Numbered from the stretch's first letter, positions 1-11,290 are shown. The stretch is DNA of 64,000 nt from Selaginella tamariscina (GCA_003024785.1 PUQB01000522.1:113908-177907), one strand, 5' to 3'. Made by a program: numbers and translations. The notes: generated from the letters alone by a model not told the origin.

Positions 1-700
1 GTATATTGTGTACTACACACACACACACACACACACATATCGGGGTGCTTATAGGCGAACATTAACGAGGAGCTTCCGAAGGAAGAATATACATATAAAT
101 CTAAGTAATGTTTCAAATACATATGTTTTTAGTGCAAACTTATAACCTTTACATGATTTCACACCACACCCGCACACACACGCGCGTACACGACACACGT
201 GCAGCTTACATAATTTTTCTACACACACACATCATGTGTACTTAAAACTATTCACACCTTGTGCACAATTTTTTATTTAACAGACATGCACCAAGAATGT
301 ACGTATACTTCAAGACTAACATCGCGATTCATGGAGTAGCAGAAGTATTGTCTCCACGATCACTATAACATTTCTCAAACAACTTACAACAGCACTTCTA
401 TTTATATTTTTAATCCAAGTAGTCCCTTGTGACAACTTCTCATGCTGTAAGTTGATAGTTAAGTACAGACAAGTGCTAGGAGAAATACAAAACTCAAAGA
501 TTGACCCATGAATGACCACTTAGATAGTGAGGAAGGTTGCATGATTTTATAGTCAAATAGTTGACTGTAAGTTTCTGGGAATGTGTATGAGAAGAATCGA
601 GGCCGATGTTGTCCAAGCCCCCAGGGCCCTGAAGATGTACTATATAACACACCACACACAGCTTATCAGTTCACTCCAACTCTAAAAATTAGACTTATGT
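1..700. repeat. Arm of large inverted duplication (sHSP 3' flank)
   Basis: Non-coding sequence that recurs in reverse complement at about 34190-34880. Shared landmarks are the (AC)n/(GT)n run at the outer end, the block reading gcttataggcgaacattaac, and the stretch around 600-700 that matches 34200-34290 inverted. Together with the sHSP copy at 1586-1996 it is an inverted copy of 32.4-34.9 kb. I see no gene in it. Confidence 0.85.
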
Positions 701-704
701 GACT

Positions 705-868
705 GATCGGTGATACGAGCAATTCCAGAGAAGATACTTAACGCAATATACTTAGATGATGTGGCAGAGTCGTGATTTGCCACCTGGAGTCCCCACGAGT
801 GTGATTTTGGCCACGGGCGGGTTCTGGAGTATGGGAGAATTGCTTTTTTATCTTTGCTCTGGGGCAAT
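705..868. repeat. Locally flipped promoter-like segment
   Basis: This block has the same absolute orientation as its counterpart at about 33988-34185, although everything on both sides of it is inverted between the two copies. It contains gtggcagagtcgtgatttgc and ggccacgggcgggttctgga. In the 34-kb copy the block ends in a clear TATA box (gagtatataaagg) next to a ttctggag element resembling part of a heat shock element. In this copy the TATA is changed to gagtatgggag, so promoter function is probably lost here. Confidence 0.7.
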
Positions 869-1585
869 GACGCGTCAATTGCTGGTTAAAACTATTTATA
901 GAATCTCGTGGGCCAACAAATCAAAAGCTTAAAAAGTATTATATATTAATTTTTAAAGTAATTTTAATTTTTTCTTAAAATAATATTTATTTAAATGACT
1001 CGTGCCTTAAAAAATATGTTTAAAGAAGTCTGTCTTATTATATAAAAGTAAAAATTACAAATTATTGTTTTGCTTCTGCGGATGCCCTTTCTGGGCAAAT
1101 GCAAAGTTTATCCTGACGTGGATGATTAATGTGCAACCATGTGTACAGGCCAATATCCCATGCATAAGAGTGGCCGGGAGCTAGCCCGGGAGTATATAAC
1201 AGGGCAACCATTGTTTAAAAAAATGTAGCCGTGTGGTCAGCGCAAAGCGAACTATTCTTTCGCCTTTTACTAAAGAATACCGTGTGCTGGCCACATATAA
1301 CGGCATAACCTAATTTTTTGGGAAGCCTCTGCAAAGAGGCACCAACAAAACAATTTAATTAGCATTTTCCCAAAAAGCAATTTAATTAAATAATTTTATT
1401 TGATTTTAAATTTGAAAGCTAATGTTCGATATTCTTAGACAGTGCTTAAATATTAATCATAATACATTTTAATAGAGATTTTAAGAATCATGCCCACTTT
1501 AATTAGAGATTTTCTCATTGAATATGCTGTTCTTTGGAATGAATTGAAAAAAAAAAAACAAATATTTATATGGATTCAAAACATT

Positions 1586-1996
1586 TCACTGGACCTGGAT
1601 GGTTCTGGGCTGGGGCTTGGGGATCTTGGGGACATACACAGTGAGAACCCCATTTGCAAAATCGGCCTTGATACCATCCAAATGCACATTGTCAGGAAGC
1701 CTGAACCTCCTCATGAAACTGCCGTGCGCTCGCCCACACGGTGCCATTTGTCGCCCTTCTGAGTCTCCTCGAGCTTGCGCTCCCCACTTATCTGCAGAAT
1801 GTGCCCGTTTTCAACCGTGATCTTCACCTGTTCCTTGGAGAGCCCCGGGAGATCGCCTTGAAACGTGGGCATCCGCCGTCTCCACCCAATCCACACGGGT
1901 GTTTGCCACTGCGCTTGCATCTCTTGCAACCTGCCTGGATGGCTCGCTCATGAGATCGGAAACAATGGAGAATGGATCAAACACACTGAGTGCCAT
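1586..1996 (-). pseudogene. sHSP copy A (class I-like small heat shock protein), frameshifted
   Basis: Cytosolic class I-like small heat shock proteins are ATP-independent chaperones that hold unfolding proteins as oligomers. Reading leftward from the ATG at 1996, the N-terminus MALSVFDPFSIVSDLMSEPS and the start of the alpha-crystallin domain (RVDWVETADAHV) are clear. Single-base losses near 1870 and 1850 then break the frame. Pieces of the rest ([24 protein letters not shown], a GVLTV-like stretch and the tail [13 protein letters not shown]) follow in other frames. The tail retains an I-x-V motif of the kind that docks on neighbouring subunits. Substitutions DAH and ENGH group it with copies C (16620) and D (32939). 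Confidence 0.85.
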
Positions 1997-2099
1997 TGAG
2001 AAAGAACACACGAAACAGAATGTACTTGACTATGAATTGATAGATGGGCTAAAGGAACGCGGGGCAGATGCTTATAACAGAGGATACGGACCGTCTCGA

Positions 2100-2160
2100 A
2101 GGCAGCTAGAGAGTCCTAGATTATTCTAGATATTCCTAAGAATATTCACTCTTCACCATA
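2100..2160 (-). promoter_or_regulatory. Degenerate heat shock element region of sHSP copy A
   Basis: Upstream of copy A on the minus strand lie ttcttaggaa and agaataatct. The second is a one-base variant of the perfect HSE (nGAAnnTTCn) found at the same place in copies C and E. A TATA-like cttataac sits between this and the ATG (2068-2080 region). Confidence 0.5.
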
Positions 2161-2169
2161 ATAAGATAA

Positions 2170-2790
2170 CTTATGTGATAAGCACATAATTTCTGTCAAA
2201 TTAGAAATCTGTTTTTCTTAAAAGAATCTTAATAACAGAAATGAAATTAGTCTCTTCCATTTAAATATACAAAATTCTAGAAATAATTACAGTCTCAAGT
2301 TGTTATATGTGCGTTTATAACATAAATTTCATTCAATAAACCATTTTATCTGAGTACGAGTCTCTATGTAAGTAGGTTATATTTATCTGCACACATGTAC
2401 CGTGTGTCATTCACAATTATATTTTATTATATTGTAAGGTAACTAAAGTAAATACATAGGTTACCATAATAGATATGGAGATTAATCCTATAATTAAGAT
2501 GATTTATTATGATTTATAGAATAATTCAAATATAATTAAAACTATATTTTGATTTGTATATATAAACCTTGACCTAAATACAAAGGTTATCCCCAGTTGT
2601 TTTTTTTGTTTTTTTAATGTTATTGTATGTTGTCTTAGGGTCTTTACATTGGTGGAGATGTCGAGTAATTTATGAGAGATCTTCTTTTCTTTTATTCTTT
2701 TTAATCTTTCCTTTTCTTTTTGTTTCCTTTATTCCTTTCATACAATTCTTATGGAACAACAACTTTTTGAACAATTAATTCGCATTACAC
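2170..2790. other. AT-rich 5' flank, no gene seen
   Basis: The first 330 bases match, inverted, the DNA upstream of sHSP copies C and D (for example the stretch around 2280-2340 and 16320-16390). The rest is AT-rich with T-runs. I see no open frame or RNA gene. Confidence 0.6.
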
Positions 2791-2794
2791 ACCA

Positions 2795-3230
2795 ACATGA
2801 ATAGCTCTTTCAATGCTTTGCAAGTTCCAATTCTAACTCCTCCTCCTCAATCAAATCCACGTGTACGACTCAAACATTTTCGAGGTGCACCAGGTGCATA
2901 TGTTCACCATTGGTTGGCTCATTTCATCAATAATTGCTACATATTATGGGTGGATAGCTACACATTGCCTTCACGAGTTTCCAACGTGTTTTTTAGATGT
3001 TGCTCTCCAATGGTATAATAGTCCGTCCACCACCAACATGTTTACTCACATATGAGTAATGATGGTTTCACCCTTTAAGTAGAGTTTAAATTAGCTTTTG
3101 AGAAAGCAAAAAATTCTGACGATATATTTCAACACTCCATAGTTTAAAACAAGCACCAAATGAATCTGTCATGTAGTTTGCTATTAAATTTTGTGAGTAA
3201 TGCTGGTTCACCCTTCAAATAGAGTTTAAA
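2795..3230 (+). mobile_element. Ty3/gypsy gag fragment (plus strand)
   Basis: The translation has a retrotransposon gag-like start: a proline-rich leader, then KHFRGAPGAYVHHWLAHF and, further on, an LQWYN-type motif (ccaatggtataatag) typical of plant Ty3/gypsy capsid. The frame is broken after about 70 codons, though gag-like codons can be followed to about 3150. An inverted, related gag piece lies at 6880-7215. This is an old remnant with no expected function. Confidence 0.6.
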
Positions 3231-3790
3231 TTAACTTGCAAACCTTCACAAGAAATGTAATAGCCAAGATAAGTGATGTCTTTAGAGTCGAACACACACT
3301 TAGACGGCTTCAGCTTTAAACCAACTTCTTGCATCCGATCCAAAACCTTGCGTACATCACATTCCTCCCATGTTCCATTCGAGTGAATTAAACATCGTCG
3401 ATGAAGTTGGTAGTCACCTCCAACATATCGCAAAGAACCTCATCCATCATATACTAGAAAGTTGCTAGAGCATTGCTCAAACCAAAAGGCATCACCAAGA
3501 ACTCATACATGCCAAATAGTGTCCAAAAAGCAATCTTGGGAATGTCCATGTTAGCCATCGGAACTTATTAATATCTTGAGGCGAGATTTAACTTAGTGAA
3601 CCAATGACTCCGCCTTAGTCGATTCAAAAGATTTGTAATATGAGAAAGTGGGTAAATATTCAAAATGGTTACATCATTTAATGGGTAATAGTCGATGTAG
3701 AATCGAATGCTCCATCCGGTTTCATCACAAGATGAGATTCGCACACCTAAGGACTTCAAGATTTTCAGATAACACCTGTCATAACCTTTC
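3210..3790 (-). mobile_element. Ty3/gypsy reverse transcriptase fragments (minus strand)
   Basis: Two minus-strand stretches belong to one decayed reverse transcriptase. Bases 3568-3759 give FYIDYYPLNDVTILNIYPLS and a fingers/palm segment ending WFTKLNLASRY (family D-L-x-x-x-Y). Bases 3215-3433 give LKLKPSKCVFDSKDITYLGY, the thumb-proximal segment seen in Ty3 elements. The catalytic YxDD region between them is not intact. It belongs with the minus-strand LTR and gag pieces at 4.3-6.6 kb. Confidence 0.75.
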
Positions 3791-4289
3791 CTCTTCCCTT
3801 AAGCCAACTAGGCAAAGGGCCAATTGGTGTTTATGAGAGGACACCTGGTTATGATGACCTAGGTCTGCTTGGGTCTTTGCCCACATATTCCATAATCTTT
3901 ATCCAAGTAGTTAACTCACCAGGTTAGAACTATGACAACACCTTTTCCAACATCTCCTTAACATTTGCTTATAAGATCTTAAACTCCTTTGGTGGCCGAT
4001 GTTGAATAGGTACCTTAATTAGTCCAGCATTCCCAGTTGGAATAGGGTGCCATGTTGCAATTTTGGCCCCATATAACAAGTCAAAGTTAAAAAGATCAGT
4101 ATACTTCTTGAGTTAATTAATGACTGTAGCACACATGATCATGTGAGGGATCCGAAAGAGGGAAAGAAAGAGCATGAAGAGAAAACAATCGGAAGTAAGG
4201 TGAAGTAAAAGTGACGGAAGTAGAGGTGGAAGAAGATAAACGAAGTGGAATATAAGTAAGATAAATGAAAGAAAGATGAAAGAGAGTCA

Positions 4290-4430
4290 AACAGGGGGAG
4301 ACTTTTTAAAGTCACATTTGGCATGATTGCGAGTTAACCAATCCATACCAAGAATAAAGTGAAAAGCTTGACTTGGCACCACCCATAAAAATTGAAGCTC
4401 AAGTTCAGGATTGTCCACATGAATAACAGT
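4290..4430 (-). mobile_element. Ty3/gypsy protease-end fragment
   Basis: The minus-strand reading contains ILGMDWLTRNHAKCDF, the conserved segment after the aspartic protease flap in plant Ty3/gypsy polyproteins. It lies upstream (in minus-strand order) of the reverse transcriptase pieces, as expected for gag-pol order. The DTG active site is not recognisable. Confidence 0.6.
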
Positions 4431-4699
4431 ATCAACTTTATCCTGCAAACAAGCATAGTGTGTTCGTTACCGTACAAAATGAAGACTAGTTCTACCGCAT
4501 GACACAAATAAAGATTGCAATATGTAACAATAAACTAAGAAATAAAAGACAAACTCGAACTGTATCCACCAATACTAAAAGGAAAATAAAATGTGTCGTG
4601 TAATTAAATTGAGCTTGACAAGTGAAGACTGGGTGAATTGGTGCCAAGTGAATCGGTGCCGAGTGAACCCTTGATGATACTCCTGAAAGAAAGATGGAG

Positions 4700-4966
4700 G
4701 GGTCACTAACTTATTCACATAAGGACCCTTTTCTACTCGTGCAATTCGTCATTTCCCGAAAAGATCCATCGCATCAACACCTTCTACTGTAGTGGCACCA
4801 ATCGGACATTGTTGTCGCCAAGGTCTCCACCCCGGAAAAGAAGGATGCCAATTGAGAAAACATCAATAATGGTAATACAATCACACGCCCAACAACGAAC
4901 TGCACGTCCGCATCCACGGCCCCAACCTTGTGCTAGTACACATGTTAACCTCCATCGGAGCATGAT
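4700..4966 (-). mobile_element. Start of internal region/gag leader of the minus-strand gypsy element
   Basis: Directly inside the LTR that ends at 4967, the minus strand encodes a short R/G-rich leader (TCVLAQGWGRGCGR) in a stretch open for about 90 codons. Basic R/G-rich leaders at this position are common in gag of plant gypsy elements. The assignment rests on position and composition only. Confidence 0.4.
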
Positions 4967-6629
4967 TGTCAAAGTTTTAAACCAAAGGGCTAACATGTGG
5001 TTGCCAAAGTGGCCATTCGGCATCATCACCTGTGTGAGCAACGCTAAGTCTTCCAAGATAACCCTAAGAGTTTAACTTAGGGGCCCAATTACACAAAAGA
5101 CTTAGAGTCCTACCTTAAGTCCTCTAGAATGACCATCTCTAAACCTAGAGGATAACTCGAGTAGACTTTAAGATCTTGTCCTAATAGACCTAGACAGGCT
5201 CATGCAAAGGAGATGTGTCTCACGTGACAAAGCTAAGGCATCGTCACTTACCCTTGAGGAATCACCCTCATCCAGGAGTACAACCCCTTTAGGGCGACAA
5301 GGGGTACCATGAACCACGACTAACCCCTAAGGGTTTGGGTGGCCAACTCATGCTCTATACCTAGGGCTAGTACTTAGTGAGGACATGAGTGTCCGCCCAC
5401 ATTATGGGTGGACACGAGTGTTACACTAAGTAAACTCCCTAAGGCTAGGTTTGGAAAACCCTAAGTACATGATCTTGCGAGTGCTTCACAAAAAGGCTCA
5501 TGCTAACAAGCTTAGGTTGTTCAACCCCTGGATTCTAAGGAGGACACTCCCCTAGCCAAGTGTGCCTAAGCACACCTAGTTACGGGACTAACCTTCCTTG
5601 AGCAAATGCCCAAGGCTTAGCATCCTAGCGTGAGCACAAGCATGCTTGTTTGTCAGAGCATCCAACCCCTTGGTGACAAGCCCATGACATAACCCAAAGG
5701 GTGTGCCTCGGGCGTTGTACCGTGTGATGTTTAACCCAATGTCACATCTCCATGTGACACTGCCTTCCTCGATGTGGGCTATCATGCCATAGCCCTTAGA
5801 TTCGAGAGTTGCACCAAGTGCCACAAACGTGGTTCCTAAATGCCAATTTTAGAACCCTTAGTGAACCCTCAGGAACTTGGTAATGTGAACCCGTCAAACA
5901 AGATCCCACGCCCACGGTTGGACAAGGACACAAATGTGCCTTGCTTGGCCATGAGTGCTACACCTAGTTTGACGTGGAGGAGGAGGCTAGAGACAAGCCT
6001 CAACCTCTGCCTCTTGGAACGTGCAATCCGACAAGACTTCCCAAACATTGATTTGCCAACGTTAAGGGTAAGCTACCCTGAAGGTGGACGTACCCCTATC
6101 ATCTAGAAGTTAGGGCGGCACAATAGAGGGTTGTGCCTTAACGACACAAGCTAAAGCTTGCACTGGGAGGAGAGTAACGAGCTCAGTCATGAACTCAGGA
6201 ACCCTCACTCTTATATACTACCTTATTTATGTGACAGAGGCCCCCCTGTTTTCCTGTTTACACAAGTGGCTGGCACGGAATCTCATTCCTAGAAGGAATA
6301 TACTTGGTGAGTTATTCATCGACCCCTAAAACCTAACCTGTTAAACCTAGGGATATTTCTAAATATATCTGACATGCCGAACTCACTGGAACTAGTCATT
6401 AACCCAAGGACATAGAAAATCAAGGTAAGAGTTTTCTAGATGGAAGTGCTAGCTTCGCCCAGAGTTTCTTGTAAATACCTAATGACACCCAATCGGACCA
6501 TCACTAAATATTCAAGTGCAATAAGCAAGCCTGTTTCTCTCTACACCTAGGGCTTATCAACATAGTACAGTAGGTAACAACAGTCAGTGTCCAAAGTAAA
6601 AGGGGAGTCATAGTAAAAACTATGATAAT
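4967..6629 (-). repeat. LTR (family 1 long form), minus strand
   Basis: A 1.66 kb LTR running right to left. It starts near 6629 with a decayed atcatagtttttactatgac and ends at 4967 with ttaaaactttgaca. It aligns along its length with the solo LTR at 27160-28909, sharing gacaaggggtaccatgaacc-type blocks, the gcacacctagttacg block and the cataaataagg TATA-like region. Its G-run is only six long, against 14-20 in other copies. It reads as the 5' LTR of the decayed minus-strand element at 3.2-5.0 kb. Confidence 0.8.
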
Positions 6630-6639
6630 GACCATCCTC

Positions 6640-7215
6640 AATATGAAGTGGAACTAGAAAATGTGAAGTTGTAAGTTGAAGAGGCAATGGCTCATATTGT
6701 TATGCCAGTCGTAGAGCATCATCAAGAGTCACTAGAGCCAGTACATGCACAAGTCCCACAAGGTCTTGACAAAGTGCTAACCACAATATACCTAACTTGA
6801 TGCGCTTTGACATGTTAGGCTCTACACGCAGCAAAAGGCTCCAAAAGCAAACATCGAACTACATCACTGACTCAAATGGCTCCTGATGAATATGATGTAA
6901 CTATTGAAAAGCATTGTCATAGTCATTAGCATGCCCAAATGCACGTTTGAAGATCGTTAAAAGAATACTCCAATCCCCACGAGTTACGAAGTCCAAACCA
7001 TTGTACCATTGCAACACCATCCCTTGAAAACAAATAGAAAACTCACGCAAACACTGAGCATCATCCCATAAATAATATGTGACAACCACAATGAAATAGT
7101 TAAACCAATGATACACATCATCTTAGGATTTTCATGAAAGAAATCTAATCTGACACAAAGATTCGCAATAGAAGCAAGAGGAGTAATATAATGGGTTGTG
7201 AACATTGACATCAAT
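6640..7215 (-). mobile_element. Ty3/gypsy gag fragment (minus strand)
   Basis: The minus strand gives LREFSICFQGMVLQWYNGL and, next, a retrotrans-gag segment ending in AFGHANDYDNAFQ. It is a diverged, inverted relative of the gag piece at 2795-3230. It is truncated on both sides and abuts the LTR start at 6629. Confidence 0.6.
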
Positions 7216-7791
7216 TAAGACAGTTGCATCTGCATAATATCTAACAATTGCATGAGTATCTATTTCACAAACAAAGAATTACTTGTTGTGCATTCATAAA
7301 TGAAAATGAAAAAAGAAGAAATCTATAAGGACATAACATCTTTATATAATAAAAAAGTTACATCTGAAAAAATAAAGAAAATTTATTAAAAAAATAAAGA
7401 AAATTTATAAAAAAAATACAAATTCAAGCACTCCACAAAGGATAATTAGAAATGCCCCTTACATTCATCAATGTAAAATCAAAATATAAAAATGTGTATA
7501 GATATTAGCCTAAAATCCCTACGTTATATATAAGAGGGAGTAGTCCAAATTAAAACCAATCTGACAATTATTAAATTCACTATGGTAATAATAATGTGTA
7601 CATGCTGCCGTACACGTGGACATTACAAAATTAAAAAGTACGAGTGGGATTTTCATCTTTAAATCTGATTTAAATATTAAAATTTTAAAAATAATAATTT
7701 ATTTATTTTAAACTTATGTTCAAACCTTTACTTCTGTTACATGCTCCTTGCGACATCAACACAACCTATGCTTGTGTTCACACATTACTTA
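7216..7791. other. AT-rich spacer
   Basis: AT-rich DNA with several A- and T-runs (notably 7310-7420). It probably contains the 3' flank of the monooxygenase gene. No gene or repeat boundary recognised. Confidence 0.5.
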
Positions 7792-9699
7792 CTAAGAAAG
7801 ATGGTGAACTTTAGGTACGCCATACACCGGGGTGGATACTCCCTCCATGCGTGCCTTGAGCTGCAGTGCCAAATACAAGGAATAGTGCCTTGCCTGGTGG
7901 AGGTTTCCTCCATGGAACCACAATGCGTCTTGCCTCGTCGGCTTCCACATATTCCTCAGCTCCCCCTCCCAGGGCCCAGGATCCTTCCTAGTTTCTGATC
8001 CCAGTCCCCAGCACTTCCCGACTGTATCTGCCACTTCCTGGGAAATAAGCTTTGCAGCCCACTCATTCATAGATCCATACCCTGTAGCCAGAACCACTAA
8101 GTCGGCCTCGAGTTCCGTACCATCGGTCAGCACGACCGTGCGCTCCGTGAGATGATCTATAGTGACACCGCTCTTCAGCTTTATCTCTCCGTCGATCAAC
8201 AGCTGAGACGCACCCACGTCTATGTAGTATCCAGATCCACGTCGTAGGTACTTCACAAACAGGCCGCTGTCATCGTCCCAAAGTCGAGCATGAACCCGCA
8301 TTTCCTGAGATTGTCATAAAAATCTGCGTCACTGGCCTTCATAACTTCGACCTTGGGACGAGCCACCTCAGGGAGCAGCTTGTACGGGACGGAAGCAAAC
8401 AACATGTCGGCTTTGTCAGTTGTCAGCCCAGACTCGACTGCAGCCTCTGAGTAAGTCTCATGTAGGAACAGTGTATGGAGTGTCTCAGACTTGACAACCA
8501 GTGTGGAGGACCTCTGTACCATGGTGATCTCAGTGGCTTCGTTCTCCCAGAGATCAGCTGCGATATCATGAGCCGAGTTGTTGGACCCCAAAATGACTGC
8601 CTTCTTGCCCTTGTATCCTCGCCGCCGGTGTGCTTGCTTGAGTGGTGCAAGTTACCCAGAAACCTGTCCGCTCCAGGGATTTTGGGAATGTTGGGGAATC
8701 CAGACATACCAGTTGCAAGGACCAGCTGCTTGGGTGTAAGGACCACCTCCTCCGACTTGTTGCGTACAACTTTCACTGTCCACTCCTTGGTGTCTGCTGA
8801 AAAGCCAGCTGAGACGCACTCGGTAGAGCTCCAGTAGTTGATCTCCATGACCTTGGTGTACATCTCAAGCCAGTCCCCAATCTTGTCCTTGGGAGCGAAG
8901 ATCGGCCAAGTCTCTGGGAAGGGAAGGTAAGGAAGGTGGTCATACCAGACAGGATCGTGCAGGCACAGCGACTTGTAGCGGTTTCTCCAAGAGTCGCCAG
9001 GACGCTCGTTCTTCTCTACTACGATGCAAGGTACATCAAGATGTCGAAGTCTTGCCGCTAGCGCGATTGCAGCCTACAAGGAAATGCATGGATCATCTCA
9101 CAAGACGTACGTGTTTTAAACAAATACCTGACCGCCTCCAACGATAAGGCAATACGGCTGCACGGTGTATCCAAGGTTGGCCTCTTCTGCACGTCGCATG
9201 TCCTGCCATGTGGTACGGTGTCGCACGGCACCGTGCGTCACACCCTTGGGACGCAACGGCCCTTCTTCTCGGGAAATGCCTTAAGACCCGACATGGACGT
9301 CAGAAGCGTACGGCATACAGCACGTTGCACGTCCAGCCGAACGTGTCCCGTGCAGAGTGCAACTTCTGTCTCGAACGTGATCCACGACTCTACGGTGGTG
9401 CCGTCGGCGGTACAAGTTGCAGCGCCGTCACGCTTCCAGTGGACAGCGGACGTGTCAGCGAGCGTGGACTCGAGCATGGAAAGGATTTGATGGCGACCCT
9501 CGAGCGTGATAATGTTCCACGTGAACGAGATAAGATCGCGCCAGAAACCGGATTCATCAAAGAGATTGGCTGCCGCAGTCGCATCCCGATTGACGAGAGC
9601 CGAATTGAATTTACACAGCCATTCGTCAACTTGTGTGTTGGGATCTACCGTTGTTCCATTTTCCACCGTCCCATTTTCAGTACCATTCTCCACTGCCAT
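7792..9699 (-). pseudogene. NTF2-like/flavin monooxygenase fusion, one intron, three frameshifts
   Basis: A YUCCA-like flavin-dependent monooxygenase that would use FAD and NADPH to oxygenate a small substrate, not identifiable here. The ATG is at 9699. Residues about 25-150 form an NTF2/SnoaL-like domain. Exon 1 ends at 9128 after CLIVGGGQ; a 54-nt GT-AG intron (9074-9127) follows; exon 2 begins AAIALAARL, completing the FAD-binding GxGxxA fold. Then come the FMO signature region FLGNLHHSSKH, the NADPH-binding GSNNSAHD, and VVLATGY near the C-terminus. Three apparent one-base losses (near 9262, 8623 and 8281) split it into blocks that are otherwise fully open and well conserved. It is either a very young pseudogene or an intact gene with sequence errors. 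The identity is firm; its activity is not. Confidence 0.85.
9074..9127 (-). other. Intron of the flavin monooxygenase gene
   Basis: A 54-nt intron. The donor GTATTTG (minus strand, from 9127) and acceptor TTGTAG (ending 9074) interrupt the Rossmann glycine motif exactly between Q and A. Removing it joins CLIVGGGQ to AAIALAARL in frame. Confidence 0.85.
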
Positions 9700-10736
9700 G
9701 ATTCAACAGATCAACCACGGATCTGTACAGAGATCAATACAAATAACTGGAATATGATGCAACTTGTAGTTAGATAATTAAGTTAAATAGAGCAATTAGG
9801 AGAATGTGGTGAACGGATGCACTTGGTGTATGTGGAAGAGCTTAGCTTGTGGACTTAGCTTGACTGAAACAGATGAAGAAAGCTTCTCCGCAAGTTAAAT
9901 GTACTACATTTAATATGAATAGCATATATGATCTTGTCGAGTAGTGAATTAAAGGATTCCTTTTAAAGATTAATTTCTCAACTATCACGTGGTCCGCATC
10001 TAGAAAAACTTGTTCGTATATTAAGGAATATTCCTTGTTAACCTACCCTTCTGTTAATTTAATTTTCCTAAGTTAAATTTACAATATAATTATTTTAGTA
10101 ACTACATCTTTGCTCAAATATAAATAATCTTTCAAATGTTTATGCTAGTTTTTTGGACCATGGAACTATAGGGAAGTGTAACTACAAATTATATTCACAT
10201 GTCATTTTAAACTTTTTTCAATTGGTTGTCCATTTTAATATAAATAAATAACATGTTATATAATATGTTTTTAAAATATTTCTCAAATATATTTGTATTA
10301 ATATCAACATCTCGATATATTATACTTATTTAAGATGTTCAAACTTTGTTAATGTGAATCCATCTAAATTAAAGTTATTAAATTGAATAAAAAGTAAAAG
10401 CATTCAAAATATTAAATACTATGATATAACCATTATTGCTTTGCCCCACAGCCTTCATTGTCAACAAAGGGATAAAATCTCGAATTGATATATTGATGGC
10501 CAAGTAAAAGGGTTAATACTCATTTCCATAATGGACGGACATACATGAGTAAAGGCACCGAAAGATTATTTCTATGTTAATTTAATTGAATGTGTAATGT
10601 TTGACATTTAATGTTCGATGTTCTGCAATTTAATAAAATTTCAAATCAACAATTTCGCTTTAAACAGAGATTTTCATAAATATCTTGGTTAAATGAATTA
10701 AATGACAAAAAGAACTTTATTTATAAAAACATTTTA
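9700..10736. other. AT-rich intergenic region
   Basis: Holds the presumed promoter of the monooxygenase (right of 9699) and the 3' flank of sHSP copy B. The stretch around 10590-10620 matches, inverted, the 3' flank of copy E near 36060-36100 (taatgtttgacatttaatgt), so the duplicated unit includes the 3' flank. No other gene seen. Confidence 0.6.
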
Positions 10737-11153
10737 CTAGCTACTCGACTCGGATGGTTCTGGGCTGGGGCTTGGGATCTTGGGGACACACACAGTGAGA
10801 ACCCCATTGGCAAAATCGGCCTTGATACTATCCAAATTCACATTGTCAGGAAGCCTGAACCTCCTCATGAAACTACCGTGCGCTTGCTCCACACGGTGCC
10901 ATTTGTCGCCCTTCTGGGCCTCCTCGAGCTTGCGCTCCCCGCTTATCTGCAGAATGCGCCCGTCTTCAACCGTGATCTTCACCTGTTCCTTGGAGAGCCC
11001 CGGGAGATCGGCCTTGAACACGTGGGAATCCGCCGTCTCCAGCCAATCCACACGGGTGTTTGCCACTGCGCTTGCATCTCTTGCAACCTGCCTGGATGGC
11101 TCGCTCATGAGATCCGAAACAATGGAGAATGGATCAAACACACTGAGTGCCAT
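10737..11153 (-). CDS. Small heat shock protein, class I-like (copy B, only open copy)
   Basis: 138 residues, no intron. The N-terminal arm MALSVFDPFSIVSDLMSEPS is followed by an alpha-crystallin domain from about residue 36 (DWLETADSHVFKADLPGL) through [26 protein letters not shown] and [14 protein letters not shown] to GVLTVCVPK near 125. These are hallmark class I sHSP segments. The family role is to bind unfolding proteins in the cytosol as a dodecamer-like oligomer. The tail is odd. Copies A, C and E read [13 protein letters not shown] with an I-x-V anchor, whereas here a one-base loss after KIP gives a serine-rich SPSPEPSESSS ending without the anchor. It diverges from the SecA fragment at 11355. 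Confidence 0.92.
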   Translation of the reverse strand: MALSVFDPFSIVSDLMSEPSRQVARDASAVANTRVDWLETADSHVFKADLPGLSKEQVKITVEDGRILQISGERKLEEAQKGDKWHRVEQAHGSFMRRFRLPDNVNLDSIKADFANGVLTVCVPKIPSPSPEPSESSS

Positions 11154-11290
11154 TGAGGAATTGAGAAAACACAGAAAACAGAGACGAGTTTACTGCTTCT
11201 CGATGGTCTAAAAGCATAGCGGGGTAGATGCTTATAACAGAGGAAACGAACCGTCTCGAATGCAGCTAGAGAGTTCCAGACCACACCTAG
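11154..11290 (-). promoter_or_regulatory. Core promoter of sHSP copy B
   Basis: The TATA-like ttataagc (minus strand, about 11231-11238) lies about 80 bp before the ATG and is conserved in copies C and E. Upstream, tctggaactctctag and ttcgagacggttcg are shared with the other copies and contain GAA/TTC half-sites. The perfect agaatattct HSE present in copy E is missing here: B has acatttctaggtgtgg at that place. Confidence 0.55.

Noticed and set aside
1175..1215. TATA-like gagtatataacaggg as promoter of an open frame at 1490
   Set aside because: The downstream plus-strand open frame is the antisense of the sHSP copy A; the motif belongs to the duplicated 3' flank.
3648..3836. Plus-strand open stretch over the decayed reverse transcriptase
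   Set aside because: It is the antisense of recognisable minus-strand reverse transcriptase codons and has no similarity of its own.
9208..9777. 189-codon plus-strand open frame opposite the monooxygenase N-terminus
   Set aside because: The opposite strand encodes a convincing NTF2-like domain with a splice site. The plus-strand reading has no family features and arises from GC-rich codons.
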